From DAHUYF01 sp035553515 (GTDB taxonomy: Bacteria > Pseudomonadota > Alphaproteobacteria > ATCC43930 > CGMCC-115725): 21,317 nt of DNA. Positions 7,041 through 14,828 of the stretch are shown here, piece after piece. The stretch is from positions 1 to 21,317 of the forward strand of contig DATNDG010000064.1 in assembly GCA_035553515.1 (NCBI GenBank). The letters are read 5' to 3'. The translations under genes were made by a program, and so were the position numbers. Under the pieces are notes generated by a model. That model searched no databases. It was not told the DNA's origin and was given only the letters and a program-made list of their open reading frames with translations. Position 1 is the first letter of the stretch. Each line of letters starts with the position of its first letter.

Positions 7041-7463
7041 TCAGGCGGGCTCGCGCTCGACGCGAATGATCACGTCGACGCGGCGGATGGCGGTGCCGGC
7101 CGGCGGCGCCGGCACATTGGCGACGTCGATGCGGTCGCCCGGAATATCGACGAGCTTGCCGCTCTCCTCGATGAAGAAGTGGTGGTGGTCGCGCACATTC
7201 GTATCGAAATAGGAGCGGCCGGGATTGACCACCAGCTCGCGCAGGAGGCCGGCGCCGATGAACTGGTGGAGCGTGTTGTAGACGGTGGCAAGCGAGACCG
7301 GCACCGAGGCGGCGAGCGCTTCGCCATGGAGTTGCTCGGCGGTGACGTGGCGGTCGCCGCGCTCGAAGAGGAGGCGCGCCAAAGCCAGCCGCTGGCGCGT
7401 CGGCCTGAGGCGCGCACCGCGCAGCATTTCCAGCGCATTGGCGAAGGGACGGGATCCGCTCAT
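7041..7463 (-). CDS. irr: Iron response regulator Irr (Fur family)
   Basis: 140 residues. The winged-helix DNA-binding domain spans about residues 15-80 (LRPTRQRLALARLLF, then VSLATVYNTLHQF). The dimerisation domain carries the HHH triplet at 93-95 in YFDTNVRDHHHFFIEE, typical of Irr and associated with heme or metal binding. There are no cysteines, so the CxxC structural zinc sites of ordinary Fur and the Cys-Pro heme motif of some Irr proteins are missing. Irr senses iron through heme and controls iron, heme and peroxide genes in alphaproteobacteria. The ATG at 7463 has GGAG close upstream, and the longer upstream frame has no family similarity. A palindrome fitting its binding site lies downstream before rubrerythrin. 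A PerR-like role cannot be excluded. Confidence 0.88.
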   Translation of the reverse strand: MSGSRPFANALEMLRGARLRPTRQRLALARLLFERGDRHVTAEQLHGEALAASVPVSLATVYNTLHQFIGAGLLRELVVNPGRSYFDTNVRDHHHFFIEESGKLVDIPGDRIDVANVPAPPAGTAIRRVDVIIRVEREPA

Positions 7464-7491
7464 CAGCTCCGGCCGTCGAAAAAGGCCCGCA

Positions 7492-7520
7492 ATACTAGCG
7501 CAGAAGCCGCCCGCTGGCAA
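7492..7520 (-). promoter_or_regulatory. Possible promoter of irr
   Basis: On the minus strand TTGCCA (7515-7520) and TAGTAT (7492-7497) are separated by 17 nt. The -35 matches at 5 of 6 positions and the -10 at 4 of 6. The implied leader is about 22 nt, which contains the GGAG ribosome site. No Irr-type palindrome is visible here, so autoregulation is not supported by this stretch. Confidence 0.45.
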
Positions 7521-7538
7521 AGCGGGGCCGCCGGCCGC

Positions 7539-7892
7539 TCAGCCCGCGGCGGAAGGCCGATTGCGCTCTTCCCAGGCCTTGGCGCGGGCCTCGTAATCCT
7601 CCGCGAGCATCATCAGCCGCTGGCGTTCGGTCGGAGTGCTGAGTGCGGCGAGGCGGCGGACCCGCTCGGCGAGGTCACGCCATTGCCGCGCCACCGCGCG
7701 CACCATCGGGTCTTCGCAGGCAGCGCCGCGGCGCAGCGCCTGGTTGTCGAGGCATTCGAGCCCCGAGCCCATGAAATCGTCGGACATCGGGTCGGCGCAC
7801 CAGCGGATCGGGTGGAACTCGGCGCGCGACGGCACCGCATTGACCAGGCTGGCGATGAAAACGATGGCAAGGATAGGGCGATTCAAGGTCAC
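7539..7892 (-). CDS. Small exported protein of unknown function
   Basis: 117 residues beginning with a clear signal peptide (N-terminal TLNRP, hydrophobic ILAIVFIASLVNAV, cleavage after PSRA at residue 24). The mature part has three cysteines (32, 47, 59) in IRWCADPMSDD, GLECLDNQ and GAACEDP, then a charged helical segment LAERVRRLAALSTPTERQRL. I do not recognise a family. The start is GTG at 7892 with GGAG 4 nt upstream, and it fits the signal peptide exactly. The gene lies upstream of irr on the same strand, ending about 75 bp before the irr start, and may be its own transcript. Confidence 0.65.
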   Translation of the reverse strand: MTLNRPILAIVFIASLVNAVPSRAEFHPIRWCADPMSDDFMGSGLECLDNQALRRGAACEDPMVRAVARQWRDLAERVRRLAALSTPTERQRLMMLAEDYEARAKAWEERNRPSAAG

Positions 7893-8005
7893 GAGCTCCG
7901 CAGCTTGCCGGGCCCTCCATCCCGGCCGGTTCGCAACTTTAACCGCTCTGCGGCCGGTCGCCACCCACCCCTTTGGGTAGTGCGGCGCGCCGCCGCGTCT
8001 CACCC

Positions 8006-8269
8006 AACCCGGATTTCTCCCACGGTCACGTGCTGCGTTGCCGTGTGTTGGCGCGATGTTAGGAGCCAGGGCGAAGGGATGCAAGCATCGTCGAGCCCGC
8101 AGCGACGCGGCAGCGCGCCAACACACGGCAACCCGGAGGGACGGTGATCTTTGGCGCCAGGAGGGCGTCGCCGGACCGCTCGCGATGCTCGCATCGCCGC
8201 GCGTCCCGGCTCCTACCCTGGCGGCAAAGATCGCCGTCGCAGCGCATGACCATGGGAGAAATCCGGGTT
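8006..8269. repeat. Composite hairpin repeat, full-length: outer stem plus two inverted inner hairpins
   Basis: Outer arms of 32 nt (8006-8037 and 8238-8269) are complementary with 3 mismatches. Inside lie two hairpins. Hairpin A has a 19-bp perfect stem (8037-8055 with 8114-8132). Hairpin B has a 23-nt stem with 3 mismatches (8140-8162 with 8216-8238). The two stems differ in sequence, but the enclosed cores are related and in opposite orientation: TAGGAGC at 8060-8066 on the plus strand and at 8209-8215 on the minus strand, each followed by a GATGC/GCATC mini-hairpin. The right arm includes two bases of the NMO stop codon. The gene-free stretch 7893-8267 contains this element plus a 12-nt palindrome GCGGCGCGCCGC at 7982-7993; I see no gene in it. 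Confidence 0.85.
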
Positions 8270-9665
8270 AGTCGCCGGTCTGCAGCCGCTCGACCAGCTC
8301 GCGCACGCTGGGCACGAAACCGTTGGCGTAGAAGGGGTCGCGGGCGAAGCGGTAGGCGTTGTGTCCGGCGAACATAAGCTGAAACTCGACATCGTCCGAA
8401 TGGCTGATCGTCTGCAGCGTCTTCTGGATGCAGAAGCTGCGCGGATCGGCCTTCTTGCCGGTGGTGCCTTCCTCGTTCTGCGCCCAGTTCGAGAACTGGC
8501 AGGCCGAGAGGCAGCCCATGCAGTTGATCTGGTCCTCGCGGATCTCGCGCGCCTTCTCGGGGGTGACGAAGATCAGCGTCGAATCCGGCGTGCGCAGCAC
8601 TTCGGTGAAGCCCTGGCTCATCCAGATCAGCGCCCGCTCGCGGTCATGCGGCGTGAGGTAGACCACGCGACCGCGCGCGCCCACTTCGAGCGGCGCCAGG
8701 TGATCGCCGACCGCCTCGACGGAGAAGGCGAGCTGACGCTCCGAACGCTCCTGCAGCTCGCGCAGGAAGGCGTTGCGCACCGCCGAGGAATAGAAGCCGG
8801 TCGGGCTGAAGTGGTTCAGGTAGACGTCGCCCTCCCTGAGCGTCAGCAGCTTGCGCTTCCACGCCTCGGAGATCGGGCTCTCGCGCGTGAGCAGCGGCCG
8901 CGTGCCGAACTGGAAGGCCATCGGCCCGAGCTCGGGGCTGTCGAGCCAGTCGCTCCATTCGCGCAGGCACCACACGCCGCCCGCCATGAAGATCGGCGTC
9001 TCGCCCAGGCCCCATTCGCGCATCATCTGCCGCAGCTCGCGCACGCGCGGGAAGGGTGCTTCCGGCCTTTCCGGATCTTCGGAGTTCGAAAGCCCGTTAT
9101 GCCCGCCGGCGAGCCAGGGATCCTCGTAGACCACGCCGCCGAGCCATTCGCGGAACTTGTGATAGGCGCGCTTCCAGAGCGCGCGGAAGGCGCGCGCCGA
9201 GGAGACGATCGGATAGTAGTGCACGCCATAATGCGCGCAGACCTCGGCGATCCTGTAGGGCATGCCGGCGCCGCAGGTGACGCCATTGACGAGGCCGCGC
9301 GCGCCTTCCAGCACGCCATGCAGGATGCGCTCGGCCCCGCCCATCTCCCACAGCACGTTCATGTGGATGCGGCCCATGCCGTTCGAGCGCTCATACGCGA
9401 TGCGCGCCTGCTGGATGCCGCCGGCGATCGCGTAGGAGATCAGCTCCTCATGCCGCTCGCGCCGCGTCCGGCCGCGATAGATCTGGCTGATGCGCCGTCC
9501 CTCGGCGTCGTAGGTGTCGGCATTGACGCCGGAGAAGGTGCCGACGCCGCCGGCCGCCGCCCAGGCGCCGGAGCTCTCGCCATTGGACACGGCAATGCCC
9601 TTGCCGCCCTCGACCAGTGGCAAGACTTCCCGCCCGGAGATCACCAGCGGCTTGAGGCCGATCAC
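8268..9665 (-). CDS. Nitronate monooxygenase-like FMN protein with C-terminal Cys cluster
   Basis: 465 residues, longer than usual nitronate monooxygenases (about 320-380). The TIM-barrel FMN part shows the family features NGVTCGAGMP (127-135), the catalytic-type His189 in AGGHNG, and MAGGVW/MAFQFGTRPLL near 227-260, where phosphate binding is expected. The family oxidises nitronates or acts as an FMN oxidoreductase. The extra C-terminus contains Cys382, Cys385, Cys389 and Cys412 (CMGCLSAC ... FCIQKTL), a spacing reminiscent of the 4Fe-4S site of 2,4-dienoyl-CoA reductase/trimethylamine dehydrogenase. The start is GTG at 9665 with upstream GGGAGGGG. It lies 75 bp after the GDPD gene on the same strand, and its stop codon runs into the composite repeat. 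Confidence 0.85.
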   Translation of the reverse strand: MIGLKPLVISGREVLPLVEGGKGIAVSNGESSGAWAAAGGVGTFSGVNADTYDAEGRRISQIYRGRTRRERHEELISYAIAGGIQQARIAYERSNGMGRIHMNVLWEMGGAERILHGVLEGARGLVNGVTCGAGMPYRIAEVCAHYGVHYYPIVSSARAFRALWKRAYHKFREWLGGVVYEDPWLAGGHNGLSNSEDPERPEAPFPRVRELRQMMREWGLGETPIFMAGGVWCLREWSDWLDSPELGPMAFQFGTRPLLTRESPISEAWKRKLLTLREGDVYLNHFSPTGFYSSAVRNAFLRELQERSERQLAFSVEAVGDHLAPLEVGARGRVVYLTPHDRERALIWMSQGFTEVLRTPDSTLIFVTPEKAREIREDQINCMGCLSACQFSNWAQNEEGTTGKKADPRSFCIQKTLQTISHSDDVEFQLMFAGHNAYRFARDPFYANGFVPSVRELVERLQTGD

Positions 9666-9740
9666 GTTCCCATACCCCTCCCGGCGGCGGCGGAAGCCGC
9701 CCCCGGTCTGCCCCCTATGTATTGATTTCCCGGTGGATAA

Positions 9741-10499
9741 TCAAATCCCTTGCGGGTCGAGCCCGTCGGCGACCCGGTCGGGGCAGTCGCTGAAAACGGC
9801 GCTCACGCCCCAGGCGAAGAGCTCTTTCGCGCGTTCTGCCAGATTGACGGTGTAGGCGAAGAGCGGCAGCCCGGCCTCGCGTGCCATCGCCGCCGTCGCC
9901 TGATCGAGCTTGCGCTGATCGGCATGCAGCATGGTGCAGCCGAACTGCTCGACCTGGCGGCGCCAGTCGCGCGGCAGCGATCCCACGAGAAGTGCGCGTT
10001 CCAGCTCGGGCGCCACGTCGCGCGCCGCGGCGAGCGCGGGCGGCTTGAAGCTCGACAGCACCGGCGCGGGCAGGTCCGAGGGCCAGCGCTTCGCCACCAG
10101 CTCGGCCGCGGCCCGGCCGGTCGCCGCCTCGGCGCCCGGCGCCGGCTTCAGCTCGATCACCGCGCCGAGCTTCAGCTCGCGCAGGAGGTCGATGGTCTCC
10201 TCCAGGCTCGGCACCACCTGCCCGGCGAAGTCCGGCCCGAACCAGCCGCCGGCATCGCAGCGGCGGATCTCGTCGAAGCTCAGCGTTGCCGCCGGGCCGT
10301 GACCGGTGGTGGTGCGATCGAGCGTGTCGTCATGCAGCAGGATGCAGCGCCCGTCGCGCGTCAGGCGCACGTCGAACTCGACCCATGCCACGTCGAGCGC
10401 CGCCGCCATGCAGAAGCCCGCGAGCGTGTTCTCCGGCGCCGACAGCGCCGCGCCGCGATGGCCGATGATGCGCGGCCAGCGAGGAGCCGTGCCGGCCAC
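9741..10499 (-). CDS. Glycerophosphodiester phosphodiesterase (GDPD family)
   Basis: 252 residues with the GDPD TIM barrel. Signature residues are His14-Arg15 in GHRGA, Glu23 in PENT, Glu41 and Asp43 in VEFDVR, His56 in LLHDDTLDRTT, and Glu116/Lys118 in IELKP. The family hydrolyses glycerophosphodiesters to glycerol 3-phosphate and an alcohol using a divalent metal. No signal peptide is present, so it should act in the cytosol (UgpQ-like). The start is GTG at 10499, only 3 nt after the pnp stop codon, so it is probably translated from the pnp transcript. Length is typical. Confidence 0.93.
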   Translation of the reverse strand: MAGTAPRWPRIIGHRGAALSAPENTLAGFCMAAALDVAWVEFDVRLTRDGRCILLHDDTLDRTTTGHGPAATLSFDEIRRCDAGGWFGPDFAGQVVPSLEETIDLLRELKLGAVIELKPAPGAEAATGRAAAELVAKRWPSDLPAPVLSSFKPPALAAARDVAPELERALLVGSLPRDWRRQVEQFGCTMLHADQRKLDQATAAMAREAGLPLFAYTVNLAERAKELFAWGVSAVFSDCPDRVADGLDPQGI

Positions 10500-10502
10500 G
10501 GC

Positions 10503-12635
<2,133 letters not shown>

Positions 12636-12720
12636 CTCTCTCTTCCTTCTCTCTCTATCTCTCTCTCGGAAACGCGGTGGGGCTGCGGCGCGACCCTTCG
12701 GTCGCGGCAGCCTCAGCCCC
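12636..12720 (-). promoter_or_regulatory. rpsO-pnp spacer: purine tract and strong hairpin
   Basis: On the coding strand the 35 nt before pnp are almost pure A/G (12636-12668), holding the ribosome site. Upstream, GGGGCTG (12679-12685) pairs with CAGCCCC (12714-12720), enclosing GCGACC/GGTCGC (12690-12695 with 12700-12705). In E. coli this spacer carries an RNase III hairpin through which PNPase controls its own mRNA; the hairpin here suggests a similar arrangement, which is inference. No T-run follows, so it is not a classical terminator. Confidence 0.5.
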
Positions 12721-12830
12721 GGTGAATGGCGCAAATGTGATCGGGCGCCGGCGGACCGGCGCGACAAGCGGTGGGCACGAGGTGCCGGCGAAGCGGGGCG
12801 CGCTCGCCCCGCGAGCGGGCGCCGCGGCGT

Positions 12831-13100
12831 TCAGCGACGCAGCCCCAGTCGCTCGATCACGGTTTCATAACGGCTCGGCTCCTTGCGCTTCAGGTAGTCG
12901 AGCTGGCTGCGGCGTTGGCCGACCATGACCAGCAGCCCGCGGCGCGAATGGAAGTCCTTGGGATGGGTCGCCAAGTGGTCGGTCAGGTTCTTGATCCGCT
13001 CCGACAGGAGCGCGATCTGCACCTCGGGCGAGCCGGTGTCGCCTTCCGAGCGCGCATACTCCTTGACGAGCTCTTGCTTGCGCTCGAGCGTGATCGACAT
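12831..13100 (-). CDS. rpsO: 30S ribosomal protein S15
   Basis: 89 residues, exactly the usual S15 size, with the signature TGSPEVQIALLSERI and the 16S-binding HSRRGLLVMVGQRRSQLDYL. S15 binds the central domain of 16S rRNA early in 30S assembly. The ATG at 13100 has AGGAG 8 nt upstream; the longer open frame to 13277 is a shadow of truB. It lies 17 bp after truB and before pnp in the standard operon order. Confidence 0.98.
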   Translation of the reverse strand: MSITLERKQELVKEYARSEGDTGSPEVQIALLSERIKNLTDHLATHPKDFHSRRGLLVMVGQRRSQLDYLKRKEPSRYETVIERLGLRR

Positions 13101-13117
13101 CGGGTTTCTCCTTCGAC

Positions 13118-14053
13118 TCAGAGGTTCAACACACGCACCGGCCGGATGCCGCCAGCGGCGATCTCGGCGACGGCCACCAGCCGGTCGCCGGTGGTCGCGC
13201 GGACGGTTGCGCCCTCGCCGAGTTGCTCGATGCGCGCCCGATCCAAGGGGCGCAACGGCGTCACGGCCTGGCCGCAACGCAGCCGGTGGGCCTCTTCTTC
13301 CGACAGGGCGAGCGCCGGGATGTCGTCCAGCGCCGTCTCGACCGGAAGCAGATGCCCTGAAGCGGCCGCACTATGCCCCAGCCCGGCTAGATTATCCAGG
13401 GAAATCGCCCTTTCCGCGCGGAACCGGCCGACCGCCAGCCGGCGCAGCCGGGTGATATGGGCGAGCGTCCCGAGCGCCGTGGCGAGATCGCGCCCGAGCG
13501 CCCGGATATAGGTTCCTTTGCCGACCACCGCCTCGAATTCGGCATGGTCGGGGTCGAGCACCCCGATCAGGCGAAGCTCCGCCACATCGACCGGCCGCGG
13601 CGCGAGCTCGACCGCCTCGCCCTCGCGCGCCAGGCGATAGGCCCGCTCGCCGGCGAGCTTCAGCGCCGAGAAGGCGGGTGGCCGTTGCTGCAGCCTGCCG
13701 GTGAAGCCCGGGAGGGCCGCCGCGATCGCCGCAGGCGAGGGGCGGGCAGGGGAGGAGCCGGTGACCCTGCCCTCGGCATCGTCGGTGTCGCGCGCCTCGC
13801 CCCAGCGCAGCGTGAAGCGATAAGTCTTCCACCCCTTCATCACCCAGGTGACGGTCTTCGTGGCCTCGCCCAGCGCGATCGGCAGCACCCCGGTCGCCAG
13901 CGGGTCGAGCGTGCCACCATGGCCGGCCTTGGCGGCATCCAGCAGGCGGCGCACCGCCCCCACCGCCTGGCTCGAGCTCATGCCGGAAGGCTTGTCCAGC
14001 ACGAGCCAGCCATGCACCGGCTGGCCTCTAGGAGTCTGTCTGGGAAATGGCAT
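13118..14053 (-). CDS. truB: tRNA pseudouridine(55) synthase TruB
   Basis: 311 residues in this start choice. HGWLVLDKPSGMSS (14-27) and GHGGTLDPLATGVLPI with the catalytic Asp50 identify TruB, which makes pseudouridine 55 in the T-loop of tRNAs. The C-terminal region (about 235-311) fits a PUA-type RNA-binding extension. The start is unusual: the ATG at 14053 and the codons for PFPRQTP lie in an arm of the composite repeat and have no Shine-Dalgarno. An in-frame GTG at 14017 (VHGWLVLDKP) has AGAGG 7 nt upstream and may be the real start. The gene lies between rbfA and rpsO. Confidence 0.95.
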   Translation of the reverse strand: MPFPRQTPRGQPVHGWLVLDKPSGMSSSQAVGAVRRLLDAAKAGHGGTLDPLATGVLPIALGEATKTVTWVMKGWKTYRFTLRWGEARDTDDAEGRVTGSSPARPSPAAIAAALPGFTGRLQQRPPAFSALKLAGERAYRLAREGEAVELAPRPVDVAELRLIGVLDPDHAEFEAVVGKGTYIRALGRDLATALGTLAHITRLRRLAVGRFRAERAISLDNLAGLGHSAAASGHLLPVETALDDIPALALSEEEAHRLRCGQAVTPLRPLDRARIEQLGEGATVRATTGDRLVAVAEIAAGGIRPVRVLNL

Positions 14054-14203
14054 GGGTCTGCGACATCGTCCTTTGGCTTCGGGCTAGGAGCGAGGAGCGC
14101 GGCGATGCCGTAGCATCCTGAGCGACGAGCGACGACGTCCCGGGGCCAAAGGACGATGTCCCCTCGTGCAACGCAGCCCATGCCATTTCCCAGACAGACT
14201 CCT
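14030..14203. repeat. Composite hairpin repeat, one-hairpin version, filling the rbfA-truB spacer
   Basis: Outer arms 14030-14062 and 14172-14203 are perfectly complementary except for one bulged T. Inside, ACATCGTCCTTTGGC (14063-14077) pairs perfectly with 14145-14159. The enclosed core starts TAGGAGCGAGGAGCGCGG at 14085 and contains the GATGC/GCATC mini-hairpin followed by GCGACGAGCGACG. It closely matches the left half of the element at 21084-21317. CTCGTGCAAC at 14164-14172 looks like the remnant of a lost second hairpin. The element is transcribed within the operon; the rbfA stop codon touches one arm and the truB ATG at 14053 lies in the other. Confidence 0.88.
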
Positions 14204-14649
14204 TAGCCATCCTTGTCGGGCGTCTCCTTGCCCGTCTCCCCGCTCTCCTCCGCCTCGGGCTCGGCGAGGTCGCGCTCGACCTCCGGCCGGTGCAGCAGCT
14301 CGTTGATGCGGCTGGCATGGTCGAAGGAGGTGTCGAGTGCGAAGGCGAGGCCCGGCGTGAAGCGCAACGGCACCTCGCGCGCGATCTGGCCGCGCAGATG
14401 GCCGGCCGAGCGGCTGAGCGCCGCCACCACCTCGGCCCGGCGCGCGCCGCCCAGCGGCATGACATAGGCGGTGGCGTTCTTGAGGTCGGGGCTCACCCGC
14501 ACCTCGGTGACGGTCACCGCGACATCCTGGAGATCCGGGTCGCGCAGCTCGCCGCGTTGCAGGATGCGCGACAGCGCATGCCGCAGCTCCTCGCCTATCC
14601 GCAACTGCCGCTGGCCCGGCTCACGGTTCTTCTGGTGCTCACGCTTCAT
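14203..14649 (-). CDS. rbfA: 30S ribosome-binding factor A
   Basis: 148 residues. The KH-like fold is marked by RIGEELRHALSRILQRGELRDP, the segment VTVTEVRVSPDLKNATAYV and ALSRSAGHLRGQIAREVPLRFTP (landmarks only, about residues 18-100). An acidic tail EPEAEESGETGKETPDKDG follows. RbfA binds the 5' region of 16S rRNA for late 30S maturation and cold adaptation. The ATG at 14649 gives the usual start MKREHQ; its ribosome site (GGAT) is weak. The TAA stop overlaps the edge of the composite repeat. It is preceded by infB after a 179-bp repeat-rich spacer. Confidence 0.95.
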   Translation of the reverse strand: MKREHQKNREPGQRQLRIGEELRHALSRILQRGELRDPDLQDVAVTVTEVRVSPDLKNATAYVMPLGGARRAEVVAALSRSAGHLRGQIAREVPLRFTPGLAFALDTSFDHASRINELLHRPEVERDLAEPEAEESGETGKETPDKDG

Positions 14650-14669
14650 CGGTGATCCGACTGCTCGTG

Positions 14670-14786
14670 TCCCTCTCCGCCGCGACGCGGGGGAGAGGGA
14701 GGGGCCCATCGCGGAAGCGATGGGAGGGTGAGGTGGTTGGCGCAGTCGCGAGCCCGCCCGGTGCGGCTCTCGCGATTGCTGCGCAA
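14670..14786. repeat. Cluster of hairpins in the infB-rbfA spacer (REP-like)
   Basis: Three stem-loops lie in a row. TCCCTCTCC/GGAGAGGGA (14670-14678 with 14692-14700) and CCCATCGC-GGAA-GCGATGGG (14705-14724) are perfect. A longer imperfect one lies at about 14737-14786 (GCGCAGTCGCGAGCC with GGCTCTCGCGATTGCTGCGC). The CCCTCTCC...GAGAGGGAGGGG motif is a common dispersed repeat in alphaproteobacteria. It is transcribed between infB and rbfA and may act on mRNA decay or segmental expression. I see no gene in 14650-14828. Confidence 0.7.
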
Positions 14787-14828
14787 TCTCTGTCGCCGCC
14801 GAGGACGAACGCGCTGCGCGCCTTCGCC

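Noticed and set aside
8006..8269. CRISPR array or integron attC sites
   Set aside because: There are no regularly spaced direct repeats, and no GTTRRRY/RYYYAAC core sites or cassette genes; the structure is inverted hairpins.
8000..8271. Small open frames of 60-77 codons on both strands in the 7893-8267 spacer
   Set aside because: They are translations of the hairpin arms, with no ribosome sites or similarity to anything, and are explained by the repeat.
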